Source of the DNA: an uncultured Verrucomicrobiae bacterium
GTDB taxonomy: Bacteria; Verrucomicrobiota; Verrucomicrobiia; Limisphaerales; J093
Assembly: GCA_937946835.1 (NCBI GenBank)
Contig: CALFAV010000029.1
Span: 62,001 to 126,000, forward strand
Length of the DNA stretch: 64,000 bases
Direction of reading: 5' to 3'
The translations under genes and the position numbers were made by a program. The notes under the pieces were generated by a model. It saw only the letters and a list, made by a program, of their open reading frames with translations, had not been told where the DNA came from and ran no database searches. How positions within the stretch are numbered: position 1 is the first letter of the stretch; each line of letters starts with the position of its first letter. Positions 1 through 9,100 of this stretch are shown here, piece by piece.

Positions 1-340
1 TGTCCGGGTAGGTGGGGCCGACGGTCGCGTCCGGCATCAGCCGGTTGCCGGGCTTGAGCCACGGTTCGTAGCTGGGGATGGGGAAGGTCACGATTTCATA
101 AACGCCCACCAGGGTGCGCAACACGCTGCGGTTGATGCCGTGGAGGAACCCGGTGGTGTAGGCCACTTCCGGTCCCTCCCACAGCGCCTTCTGCTCGACC
201 GAGCGCCGGAGTTCTCCCAGGCGCGCGAATTCCGTGGCATTGGTGATCCCGCGGCCCAGTTTGCGTTCCGGCCCCTTGCAGCCCCCCACCAACGCGGCAC
301 CCAGCAGCAGCGAAAACGTAGTCAAGACCTTGAAATTCAT
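1..340 (-). CDS. Exosortase-associated TIGR04073-family lipoprotein (partial, C-terminus outside window)
   Basis: The gene starts at the ATG at 338-340 and runs off the left edge, so about 113 N-terminal codons are visible. The N-terminus is a short hydrophobic segment ending in a lipobox-like VGGC, which suggests an outer-membrane or periplasmic lipoprotein. After it comes KLGRGITNATEF, then a stretch with GFLHGINRSVLRTLVGVYE and FPIPSYEPWLKPG. The order 'KLGRG-x-N ... G-x-YE-(I/V)-VTFP ... YEP' is what I recall of the TIGR04073 family, small proteins found in genomes with exosortase/PEP-CTERM systems. The molecular function is unknown. It is not obviously in an operon with mqnC, whose stop lies 281 bases upstream. 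The family call is from memory of motifs; the lipoprotein call is from the visible Cys. Confidence 0.6.
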   Translation of the reverse strand, partial: MNFKVLTTFSLLLGAALVGGCKGPERKLGRGITNATEFARLGELRRSVEQKALWEGPEVAYTTGFLHGINRSVLRTLVGVYEIVTFPIPSYEPWLKPGNRLMPDATVGPTYPD

Positions 341-621
341 GGACGGATCGTTTTTCGACATCGTCTTTTCCGGGCCGGCGCTTGTAAAGGAAGTTTTGCG
401 GCCGGCCCCCAAGGGGACCGACTCCGTGGGCGGCAAAGCGGCGGCCGGTGAATCCAAAAGCCGAAAAGCCGCCGTTCAAAAACGCCCGCCCCCCGGCCCG
501 GCCTCGCCGCAGTCCGGCCCGACTCGCAGAGGGAGGCCTTTTGTTTGGCCGTCCCCCCGGCCGGCAGGATGGGAATCGCCCTGCGCCTCTCCTGACCCGT
601 CACACGCGGGAAACCGGCGGC

Positions 622-1779
622 TCAATCCACCAGCCGATACCAGTTGTCGCGCTGGTGCGGCTCGTAGCCCAGGTCGCGGATGAGCCGGTGCATGTCCTCG
701 ACGCCCATCCGGTAGGTGGCCCCGGCCTGCGAGACCACGTTTTCCTCGATCATGACACTCCCCAGGTCGTTGGCCCCGAACCGGAGCGCCACCTGACCGA
801 TGTCCGGGCCCTGGGTCACCCAGGAGCTTTGCACGTTCTGGAAGTTGTCGAGGTAAATCCGGGCCAGAGCCTGCGTGCGCAGGTACTCGTGGCCGCCCAC
901 CGTCGGCGCCCGGAGCCGGGTGTTCTCGGGCTGAAACGTCCACCCGATGAACGCCGTGAAGCAACCGGGACCATCGCCCGGGGTGTAGGGCTCGTCGGCG
1001 GCGCCGTTGAGGGCCGCCCGGCGCCGGGCCAGCGAGCGGTCCTGCTGCTGGCGCAGTCGCTCCAGGTGCTCGATCCGGTCCTCGAGGGTCTCGACGTGGC
1101 CGAACATCATCGTGGCGCTCGAATACAGGCCCAGCCGGTGCGCCACGTCCATCACCTCCAGCCACTCGTCACTCATGGCCTTGAGCGGCGAGATGCGCTT
1201 GCGCACGCGGTCCACGAGGATTTCGCCACCCCCGCCCGGGATGCTGCCCAGGCCGGCGGCGCGGAAATCGGCGATGATCCGCTCGAGCGGTTCGTTGAAG
1301 ACCTCGCGGAAGTGGATGAACTCGCTGGGGCTGAAGCCGTGGATGTTGACCTGCGGGAACTTCGTCTTCAGATGCCCGAGCAGGTCCAGATACCACTGCT
1401 TGGTGAGCTTGGGGTGATGGCCCCCTTGCAGGAGAATCTGGTTGCCGCCCCGGGCCAGGGTCTCCTCGATCTTCCGGTCCAGTTCCGCCCAGGTGATGAC
1501 GTAGGCGTCCGGGTCCTTCTCGGTCCGGTAAAAGGCGCAGAACTTGCAATAGACGTTGCAGACGTTGGTGTAGTTGATGTTGCGGTCCACCTGGTAGGTC
1601 ACGATCTCGTTGCCCCGGCCGCCGTAGGCGGCGGCCTTGGCCAGTTGGCGCCGGCGGTCGGCCAGCGCGCCCAGCTCCTCGAGCGGCAGGGCCGCCAACC
1701 GCAGCGCCTCCGCGCGGGTAACACGCTCCCCGTCCCAGACCTTCTGCAACAGATCGTCCAACGTCGCGTCGTACACCAT
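622..1779 (-). CDS. mqnC: Cyclic dehypoxanthinyl futalosine synthase (MqnC), radical SAM
   Basis: This 385-residue radical SAM enzyme cyclises dehypoxanthine futalosine in the futalosine route to menaquinone. The 4Fe-4S motif CNVYCKFC sits at about residues 74-81. It is followed by the MqnC-typical sequences FYRTEKDPDAYVI, LQGGHHP and IHGFSPSEF, the SAM-region GSIPGGGGEILVDRVR, and MMFGHVE. I chose the ATG at 1777-1779 (MVYDATLDD). The longer upstream extension is Arg/Pro-rich and lacks family character. A stretch around residues 260-290 is Arg/Gly-rich. No other mqn gene lies in the window, so the pathway is scattered. It is co-directional with the ABC genes but separated by 124 bases. The cell probably respires with menaquinone made by this pathway. 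Confidence 0.92.
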   Translation of the reverse strand: MVYDATLDDLLQKVWDGERVTRAEALRLAALPLEELGALADRRRQLAKAAAYGGRGNEIVTYQVDRNINYTNVCNVYCKFCAFYRTEKDPDAYVITWAELDRKIEETLARGGNQILLQGGHHPKLTKQWYLDLLGHLKTKFPQVNIHGFSPSEFIHFREVFNEPLERIIADFRAAGLGSIPGGGGEILVDRVRKRISPLKAMSDEWLEVMDVAHRLGLYSSATMMFGHVETLEDRIEHLERLRQQQDRSLARRRAALNGAADEPYTPGDGPGCFTAFIGWTFQPENTRLRAPTVGGHEYLRTQALARIYLDNFQNVQSSWVTQGPDIGQVALRFGANDLGSVMIEENVVSQAGATYRMGVEDMHRLIRDLGYEPHQRDNWYRLVD

Positions 1780-1903
1780 GCACCCCAAGCTTAGCCGCCA
1801 GCGGGCGCTTGGCAACGCGGCCCCCCGATCGGTCCAAGCCGGCTTTCGGCCCGCCTCGGCCGGGGCGTTTGCCACGGCTCTGCTCGCACGCCTCGCTCCG
1901 GCG

Positions 1904-2926
1904 TCAGGAGCGCCGCCGGCGCTGGGTCAGCACCGCCGCCACGATGATGACGCCGGTGAGCATGAGCCGGGTGGCCTCCGGCACGGCGTTGATGCTCAGA
2001 ATTTTTTCCAGGTACCCGATGGTGAGCGTGCCCAGCAGGGTCAGGCCGATGCCGCCGCGACCGCCGGTCAGCGGCGTCCCGCCGATCACCACGATGGCAA
2101 TGGCCGTGAGTTCATAGCCGGCGCCGGCCTCGGGGTCACCCTGTTGTTCCTGCGCCGCCTGGCACATCCCGGCCACGGCCGCCAGCAGACCGCTGGCCGC
2201 GTAGGCCAGCACCTTGGTCCGCACCACCGGTACGCCCGAGAGCCGCGCCGCCTCCTCGTTGCCGCCGATGGCGTACAACTCCCGCCCCCAGCGGTGCCGG
2301 GCCAGCAGCAGCCACGTCAACAACGCGCACCCCACAAAGATCACTGTCACCACCGTCAGGTTGTCGCCCAGGATGCGGCTGTCGATGAACCGAAACACGC
2401 CCGGCACCGGCACGTAGTCGTAACTCCCGTCCGGGTTCTTGACCGCGGTCGAGACCTTCATGCCGCCGGAAATGGTCTTCGCCAGGCCGCGCGCGAAGAC
2501 CATCATCGCCAGCGTGGCGATGAAGGGCTGAATGCGGAACCCGGCGGTGAGACTGCCGGCCACCCCGCCGCAGAGCGCCCCCAGCGCCAGGCACAGCGGC
2601 ACCGCCAGCACCGGCGACCAGGCCCGGTGAATGCTCAGCAGTGAAAACGTGACCGCCACCAGCGCCAGCACGCTGCCCACCGCCAGGTCAATGCCGCCGC
2701 TGATGATCACCAGCGTCATCCCGCAGGCGAGGATGCCGAAGACCGACGCCTGCCGCAGCGCGTCGCGGTGGGTGCCCGGCTTGAAGAAGGCGCCGTCGGC
2801 GTGAAACACGCACCCCAGCGCCAGCACCAGCGCCAGCGCCAGGAGCGCGCGGCTGGCCGGGTTGGCCCACAGGCGGCCCAGTGGACTTCGCGCTTCGGAC
2901 TTTGGACCTCGGACTTCGGCGTTCAT
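1904..2926 (-). CDS. Sugar ABC transporter permease (RbsC/YtfT-like)
   Basis: An inner-membrane permease of 340 residues for a CUT2-type (ribose/galactose-like) sugar importer. Repeated hydrophobic segments run through the protein. The family signatures TLVIISGGIDLAVGSV, PFIATLAMMVFARGLA and AIGGNEEAARLSGV are visible, with a C-terminal VVIGGTPLTGGRGG. Its ATG overlaps the stop of the upstream ATPase by four bases (ATGA), so the two are almost certainly translationally coupled. The first 17 codons are encoded by tandem heptamers and read as a charged, low-complexity tail (EVRGPKSEARSP) before the first membrane segment. A start further in cannot be excluded. No periplasmic binding protein is adjacent, so the substrate cannot be assigned. 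Confidence 0.9.
   Translation of the reverse strand: MNAEVRGPKSEARSPLGRLWANPASRALLALALVLALGCVFHADGAFFKPGTHRDALRQASVFGILACGMTLVIISGGIDLAVGSVLALVAVTFSLLSIHRAWSPVLAVPLCLALGALCGGVAGSLTAGFRIQPFIATLAMMVFARGLAKTISGGMKVSTAVKNPDGSYDYVPVPGVFRFIDSRILGDNLTVVTVIFVGCALLTWLLLARHRWGRELYAIGGNEEAARLSGVPVVRTKVLAYAASGLLAAVAGMCQAAQEQQGDPEAGAGYELTAIAIVVIGGTPLTGGRGGIGLTLLGTLTIGYLEKILSINAVPEATRLMLTGVIIVAAVLTQRRRRS
2884..2918 (-). repeat. Tandem heptamer repeat (CGAAGTC)x5 at a gene start
   Basis: Five tandem 7-base units are visible on the minus strand: CGAAGTC, CGAGGTC, CAAAGTC, CGAAGCG, CGAAGTC. They occupy codons 3-14 of the permease reading frame. Seven is not a multiple of three, so gain or loss of a unit would shift the frame. 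Confidence 0.8.
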
Positions 2927-4449
2927 GCGGTGCCCATGGCGGCGGCGAGGACTTTTTCCGGCGTGGCCTCCCCACGCGTCAACTCCGCGCTCAACCGGCC
3001 GCGGTGCAGGACCACGATGCGGTCGCTCAGCGCCAGCAATTCCGGCAGTTCGGAGGTGATGAGCAGGATCGCCAGCCCGCGCGCGGTCAGGTCGTTGAGG
3101 AGCTGGTAAATCTCGCGCTTGGCGCCCACATCAATCCCGCGCGTGGGCTCGTCCAGCAACAACACCCGGGGTCGGGTTTGCAGCCATTTGGCCAGCACCA
3201 CCTTTTGCTGGTTGCCGCCGGAGAGGGCCTCAACCTCCAGGTCCAGCGAGGCCGCGCGCAGCGCCAGGGTCGCCGCCAGTTCGCGGGTGACGGCCTGTTC
3301 GCGCCCCGGGTGCCGCCAGCCGCCGGGCGAGAGCCGCGGCAGGTCGGCCAGCGTGGTGTTGGCGATGACAGAGAGCGGCAGCACCAGCCCCGTGGCCTTG
3401 CGGTCGTTGGTCAACCAGGCCAGCCCCTGGTCAATCGCCCGGCGCGGCCCGGCGATTTCGAGCGGTTGGCCGTCCAGCCAGGCCCGACCGCCGACCGCCC
3501 GGCCGTACGCGCCGAACAGGCCCGCGAACAAATCGCTGGCGCCGGAGCCCTGCAGACCGGCCACGCCCAGGATTTCCCCGGCGTGAACGCACAACGAAAC
3601 CCCTGCGACCACCGCCCGGCCGCCGCGCCAGACCGAAAAGTTTTCCACACGCAGCCGCTCCGGGCCGGGCCGGGCGGCGTGGCGGGGAAATTGTTCGCCC
3701 AACTCGCGGCCGACCATCCAGTTCACCAGCCGGGCGGGCGGCAGCTCGGCGGCGGGGGCCGTGCCCACGTGCTCGCCGTCGCGCAACACGCAGATGCGGT
3801 CGGCCAGCCGCTCGATTTCCTCCATCTTGTGGGTGATGTACACCACGCCGCAGCCGCGGGCCCTGAGGTCGGCGATCAGGCCGAAGAGCTTCTCGACCTC
3901 CGGGGCGTTGAGCGCGCTGGTCGGCTCGTCCATGACGATGACCCGCGCGTCCCGGGCCAGGGCCTTGGCGATTTCGGTCAATTGCTGCTCGGCCAGGGAC
4001 AGGTCCTCGACCCGCCGGTCCACGTCCAGGTCCAGGCCCAGTTGGTCCAACAGGCGACGGGCGGCGGCGCGTTGGGCGGCCGTGTCCACAAACCCGCGCC
4101 GGGTCAGCGGTCGGCCCAGGAAGATGTTGTCGGCCACGCTCAGGGTGGGCACGAGCGACAGCTCCTGGAAGATGATGGCCACGCCCAGCGCCGCGGCCTC
4201 CAGGGGCGAGCGCGGCCGCACCACCCGCCCGGCGATCTCGAGCGTGCCGTCGAAGTCGGTGTACACGCCGCCGAGGATTTTGATGAGCGTGCTCTTGCCC
4301 GCGCCGTTTTCACCGGCCAGCACCAGCACCTCCCCGCCGTAGATGTCCAGGTCCACCCCGCGCAGCACGGTCACCGGCCCGAAACGCTTGCCGATGCCGC
4401 GCAGGCGGACCAGCGGCGGACCGGGCGGGACGGCGGGCAACGCGGCCAT
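2923..4449 (-). CDS. Sugar ABC transporter, dual-domain ATP-binding protein (RbsA/MglA-like)
   Basis: A 508-residue fused two-domain ATPase of the CUT2 sugar importers. The N-terminal domain has Walker A GENGAGKST, the RbsA-type signature LSLAEQQ and Walker B VIVMDEPTSAL. The C-terminal domain has the degenerate P-loop AGLQGSGASD expected in this family, the signature LSGGNQQK and Walker B LLLDEPTRGID. The start is the ATG at 4447-4449, ten bases after the stop of the small Cys-rich gene; the N-terminal extension in the longer frame is not family-like. The stop overlaps the permease start by four bases. With the upstream exported dehydrogenase this forms a sugar uptake/processing operon, but the binding protein is missing from the neighbourhood. 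Confidence 0.93.
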   Translation of the reverse strand: MAALPAVPPGPPLVRLRGIGKRFGPVTVLRGVDLDIYGGEVLVLAGENGAGKSTLIKILGGVYTDFDGTLEIAGRVVRPRSPLEAAALGVAIIFQELSLVPTLSVADNIFLGRPLTRRGFVDTAAQRAAARRLLDQLGLDLDVDRRVEDLSLAEQQLTEIAKALARDARVIVMDEPTSALNAPEVEKLFGLIADLRARGCGVVYITHKMEEIERLADRICVLRDGEHVGTAPAAELPPARLVNWMVGRELGEQFPRHAARPGPERLRVENFSVWRGGRAVVAGVSLCVHAGEILGVAGLQGSGASDLFAGLFGAYGRAVGGRAWLDGQPLEIAGPRRAIDQGLAWLTNDRKATGLVLPLSVIANTTLADLPRLSPGGWRHPGREQAVTRELAATLALRAASLDLEVEALSGGNQQKVVLAKWLQTRPRVLLLDEPTRGIDVGAKREIYQLLNDLTARGLAILLITSELPELLALSDRIVVLHRGRLSAELTRGEATPEKVLAAAMGTA

Positions 4450-4459
4450 GCGGGGGGTG

Positions 4460-4663
4460 TCAGGCTGCCGGCGGGGAGTGGGCCGGCCGACCGTACACGC
4501 GGGCATAGGCGCGGCAAAACGGGCAGAGCCGTGATTCGACCCGCCGCACCAGGGCAAACGCGAGGCCGCGTTGACGCCGCCGGGCGGCGCGGCAGACCGG
4601 GCAGTTTCGGCAAACCGCGGCCAGGAGGCGGTCCGGGCGGGAGGCTTGAGAATTGACGTTCAT
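4460..4663 (-). CDS. Small Cys-rich (zinc-ribbon-like) protein of unknown function
   Basis: A 67-residue, strongly basic protein with five cysteines: C18, C21 and C24 (CRNCPVC) and C47 and C50 (CPFC). The spacing of two knuckles fits a structural zinc site or a small redox site. It sits 34 bases downstream of the exported dehydrogenase and 10 bases upstream of the ABC ATPase, in the same direction, which supports a real gene inside the operon. No signal peptide or strong Shine-Dalgarno is visible. The GC-rich context allows chance ORFs, but paired CxxC motifs are unlikely by chance. Function unknown; I do not recognise a named family. Confidence 0.55.
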   Translation of the reverse strand: MNVNSQASRPDRLLAAVCRNCPVCRAARRRQRGLAFALVRRVESRLCPFCRAYARVYGRPAHSPPAA

Positions 4664-4697
4664 CGGTGAGCGGCTCGCGGTTTGCCGCCGGGGCGGC

Positions 4698-5939
4698 TCA
4701 GGCCTTCAGCTCCTGGAGCGGGAACTCCCACGCCTCGGCCCGACGGAGCATTTCGTCCCAGGTCACCTCCTTGCCGGTGTAGGCGGCGGTGCGGCCGAGG
4801 ATGGTGGTCAGATTCGAGCGCACGCTGGGCGCCACGGTGGGGTTGGTGAAGTCGCCCTTGACGATGCTCTCGTAGAACGTGGCGATGTTCCGCACCGCGC
4901 CGTCCTGGTAGAGGTTGCGCGAGTCGCCGTTGAAGGCGTCGTCGCGCGTGCGCAGGGTGACCTTGCCCGCGTAATGCGTGTCCACCGTGCCGGCGGTGCC
5001 GTAGGCGCGGCAGAGGATGTCGTCGTAGCCAAAGCCCACCTGTTTCGAGCTGAAGCTGGCCAGCACGTCGCCGGGGAACCAGAAGATCACCGCGAAGTGG
5101 TCCCAGCAGTCGCCCGCAAAGGGCCGGGCGCGGCCGCCGGTGCCGAAGGCCCTGACCGGCGCGGTGTCGGTGAACCACGTGGCCACATCCAGCGAGTGGA
5201 TGTTCTGCTCGGTGATGACGTCGCCGGAGAGCACGCGGTCCACGGCCCAGGCGCGCACGCGGGCCTCGGCGTCGCGCTTGCTTTTGCGGAACTCGTCGTC
5301 CATGCCCTGGAAGTACAGGTCGCACTGGTAGCCCACGTCCAGGGACACCAGCCGCCCGATCTGGCCGGCGTGAATGCGCCGGGCCACTTCCTGGTAGTCC
5401 GGGTGGGCGCGGGTCTGGAAGTCCACCAGGAAGGCCAGTTTTTTGGCCGTGGCCTGGCGGCCGCTGGCCTCGATGCGCTGGCAGCCCGGCACGTCCACTG
5501 CCACCGGTTTGGCCAGATAAACGTGCTTGCCCGCGGCCACGGCATCGGCGGCCTGCATGGGGTGGAAGAACGGCGGGCTTTCGATGACCACGGCATCCAG
5601 GCCGGGCTGCTCGAGCATCTTCCGGTAACCGTACAGGCCGCTGTAGCGGTGCGCGGCCGGGACCTGGAACTGGTCGCCGGCGGCGTTGGTACGGTCGGCG
5701 AAGTAGTCGGACACGGCGGCCAGGCGGTAGCCGCCGTGCTTGACGAACAGGTCGGCGATCCAGCGGCCGCGCCCACCGCAGCCGATGAGCCCCAGGTTGA
5801 GCTTCGGCCCCGGCTCGGCGGCGCGCGCGGCGGCGGGCAGGACGGAAAACCCGGCGGCCAGGGCGGTGGTGCGGTGCAGGAACTGGCGGCGGGTGACGGG
5901 GGTGGTGGCCTGCGGCGGAAAACCTGGGGTGCGTTTCAT
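4698..5939 (-). CDS. Tat-exported Gfo/Idh/MocA family oxidoreductase
   Basis: A 413-residue NAD(P)-dependent dehydrogenase-like protein. The N-terminus carries a twin-arginine signal (TRRQFLHRTTALAAG, then a cleavage-like AARAAE). The Rossmann motif GLIGCGGRGRW follows, and then the family's EKP position reads AKP (YLAKPVAVD), with Lys kept and Glu lost. The C-terminal part (WDHFAVIFWFPGDV, VRSNLTTILGRTAAYTG) is typical of the large exported Planctomycetes/Verrucomicrobia subset of the family. Substrates are usually sugars or inositols; export with bound NAD(H) would make it a self-contained periplasmic enzyme (known for glucose-fructose oxidoreductase, inferred here). It leads the likely operon with the small Cys-rich gene and the ABC ATPase/permease. 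Confidence 0.88.
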   Translation of the reverse strand: MKRTPGFPPQATTPVTRRQFLHRTTALAAGFSVLPAAARAAEPGPKLNLGLIGCGGRGRWIADLFVKHGGYRLAAVSDYFADRTNAAGDQFQVPAAHRYSGLYGYRKMLEQPGLDAVVIESPPFFHPMQAADAVAAGKHVYLAKPVAVDVPGCQRIEASGRQATAKKLAFLVDFQTRAHPDYQEVARRIHAGQIGRLVSLDVGYQCDLYFQGMDDEFRKSKRDAEARVRAWAVDRVLSGDVITEQNIHSLDVATWFTDTAPVRAFGTGGRARPFAGDCWDHFAVIFWFPGDVLASFSSKQVGFGYDDILCRAYGTAGTVDTHYAGKVTLRTRDDAFNGDSRNLYQDGAVRNIATFYESIVKGDFTNPTVAPSVRSNLTTILGRTAAYTGKEVTWDEMLRRAEAWEFPLQELKA

Positions 5940-6111
5940 GCCGCGATGAAATCCAGCCTCGCGCGGCGAGGCAAACGGAAAGTCGGCCGCTCCGGCGCCC
6001 GGGGCACCGCGCAGTTTTCCGGCGGATCGGCTGCGTCCCGGCCAAAGAAGCCGTCTTTTCCGGTGATCAGCCGCGGCCAGGCCCCTTGGGGGCAACGAGG
6101 CGGTTTCTGGT

Positions 6112-9100
6112 TTAATCCACCGGCTGCAGCCGGATTTCACCCAGATCCACCACCTCACCGTCGCTCCCGGCGGGGACCACTACGGGACCTTCCCAAAGGT
6201 TGGGATACACCTGGCCTGCCGGCGCGGGGAATCCGGCGCGAACAACGTACTGGCCGGGGGTAACGTCTTCCGCCTCCCAGGCGCCGTCTGCCGTCCGCTG
6301 GAGCGGCCAGGTCCGCGCCGCCTTCAAAGCGGTGGCGATTTCCGGGCGCCGGCGCCACCGGGCCAGGGCCTGCGGGTCGTTGCGGATTTCGGCCGGCGGG
6401 TGGGGCATGGACGTGACGATACTCGCGAAGGCGAGAGCCTGGTCGGGTGGTAGCCCCGGGCCGTACGGCCAGCGCAACCCCAACCGGACGGTCACTGCAT
6501 CTTTGCCGATCTCGACGAAAACTGTCTCGCCGGGCGTGGCATGTATTACTTCCCTCGTCTGGAGGGACCAGCCGCGCCCCGCGGGCGGCGTGTCGAAGGG
6601 AATCAACTCCTTTACGATCAGTTCACCCGGGGGCACTCGTTCGAACTTGAACTCGCCGCGGACATCGCTCGTTGTCCGCCAGCTTTCAAAGTCCAGATGG
6701 ATCAACCCTTCAGCGGTCGCGCGGCCGAAATCCACCCCCAGGTCCCGCTCCGCCGCCGGTTTCCCGCGGCTCCAGATGCGGCCTTCCAGCCGTGCCCAGG
6801 GCCGGAGCCGCAGCACGGGTTCGGCCGCAAGGGTGGTTCGAGGTACCAGGGCAAACCCCTGCGGATGCGCGGCAACCACCGCCGTCACGGTTTCGTCCGG
6901 AGGCAGGCGAAACTGCCCGGCGGCATCGGCGGTGAGCACCGCGGCACGGGATAAACGTTCCAAGCCGCCCGGAAGAAGCGTCAGATTGGTTTCGGGCGAA
7001 ACCAAGCCGACATCGCAATGGGCCGCCGGCTGGCCGTTCGGCAGAAGCACCGTCACGGTGACCGTTTCGGCGGGCTGGAGTTTCACGGCGAACTCCACCT
7101 CGCCTTCGTCCGGCCGGAAGACGCGCGTCACGTACGGCGCGTAACCCTCAGCCTCGAACTTGAAAACGTAGCCGGGATTAGAAATCCCGCCGATCATGGC
7201 CTCCTCGAGTACGTGCCGAAATGTCCCGCCGCTAAAAGCCAGTTGGTGGCGATCAATCGGGCTCCAGTGCGGACGCTGCTCGCTCCCGAAGGTCTCCGGC
7301 CAGCCGCAGAAAATGCGGAAGTTGGAAATGGGTTTGCCCGTGACGGCGTCGTTCACGGTGCCGGCGATGGTAAGGGCCGGCTCCAAGACGATGACGTGTT
7401 CCGTATCGCCGGGCCGCAGCGAGACGTCGTCCCGCCGCAGGTAGCCCGACTTGGCAAACGAGAACACCAGTTCTTGGTCGGGCGCGTTTTCCCAGACCGC
7501 CCGCCCCTCGGCGTCCGTTTCGCCACTAAACTCGACCTGGGGCGGAGACGTGGCTGCTAGCTCCCTCTGCTCCCGCAGGCCACCGAACAGGCTGTAGGCG
7601 AACCACACCTTGGGCAGGGGCTGTCCAGACCCATCCACCGTTCGGAACCGCAAGGTCTTCCCCGGCTGCAACACCAGCCGCAGCGGCGGCGTGTTCTCGT
7701 GGATGTCCGTTTCGATGGTCGTCGCGGTAAAGCCCGGAGCTTCCGCGGTCACCGGCTTGCGGCCCGGCTCGCAGGCGGCCACCGCAAATGATCCGTCCGC
7801 CAAGGTGCGTGTTTCCCGGGCATGCACCTCGCCCAACATTCCGACTCGGACCGTGGCCTCGGTGACCGGCTGCTCTAAACCATCCACCACCACCCCCCGC
7901 ACGGTCACGCCGCGGCGAAGCTGAAAGACGTACTGACCGGCGCGGAGGCGCTCTTCGGCTCCGGGATTGCGGGCGACTTCAAGATCGGCCGCGCGGACGA
8001 AATCCGGATGTTCGGCGCTGCCGCGGATCCACCGGAGCACCTCCTCAGCGATCCGGTTGACTGCCCAGCGGCCCTCGCTGTCGGTCTCGACCTGAAGCCA
8101 ACCGAAGGCATGGCTCTCCGGGCGCCGGTCGCGCGCTGGGTCATCCGCGTGTCCGAAGCTGACCTTCGCCCCCGCCACCGGTTGGCCGTCCGGGTCCACG
8201 ACCGTGCCGCCAATGGGCACGGCGCGCTCCAGCCGCAGCGTGTACTCGAAGGGGATCTGCTCGCCGCGGTCCGGTCGCCATTCCAGACGGGTGTCGGCGA
8301 AGCCCTCGCAGCGCGTGGTCAATTGCAGGTGCGTGGCGGTGCCCCGCGGAAAGCGCACGTCGCAAATTCCCCCGCGGGTGCCATGCAGCGTCCGGCGGTC
8401 CCAGTCAGTGCCCATCCGGCACCGGTAATCCACCACCACGTCCGGCACGGGCTGGCCGGTCTCGGCGTCGAGCAGTGTGAGCACCAGGGCTTCGGGGTCG
8501 GGCGTCGTGGCCACCGCGGGCAAGTTGGCGGAAGCCGAACCGGAAGCGCCGCCCGTGGAGACGTTCCGGCTGGAGTCGTGGGCATTCCCGACCGACGCGG
8601 CGGTTGTTCCCGCCCGGTCGCCGGCACTCCGGCCCGGTGGAGAACTGTCCCGGCTCAGGTACCACGCCAACGGCACGGCCACGATGGCGGCCGCGGCCAG
8701 ACCCACTGCGAGCCTGCCTTTCCCGGTGGCCAGCAGCGCCCCCAGCCAGGTCAGTCCGTTCACCGCACTGGCGGCCAGGGCCGCCCGGCTCACCGGCTCG
8801 GCCAGGGTCGCCGGTGCGGCTTCCACCGCCCGTTCACCCAGCAATGCGGCCAGGGCCGCCCCGCCCGGGCTGACACCCCGCTCGGCCAGCAGCCCCCGCA
8901 GCTTTTCCAGGGCCCGCGCCACCCGTTTTTGGGCGGCGTCTTCGCTTACGCCCAGCGCGGCGCCGACCGTGCGCAGGTCGCGCCGCTCGTAAAAGCGCAG
9001 CAGCAGCGCCTCGCGGTCGGCCGGCTCCAGTTCGTTCAGGGTTTCATCAAGCACGGGCGCGAGGGCCTGCCAGGCGGATTCGCCGGCGAGTTCCGGGGAG

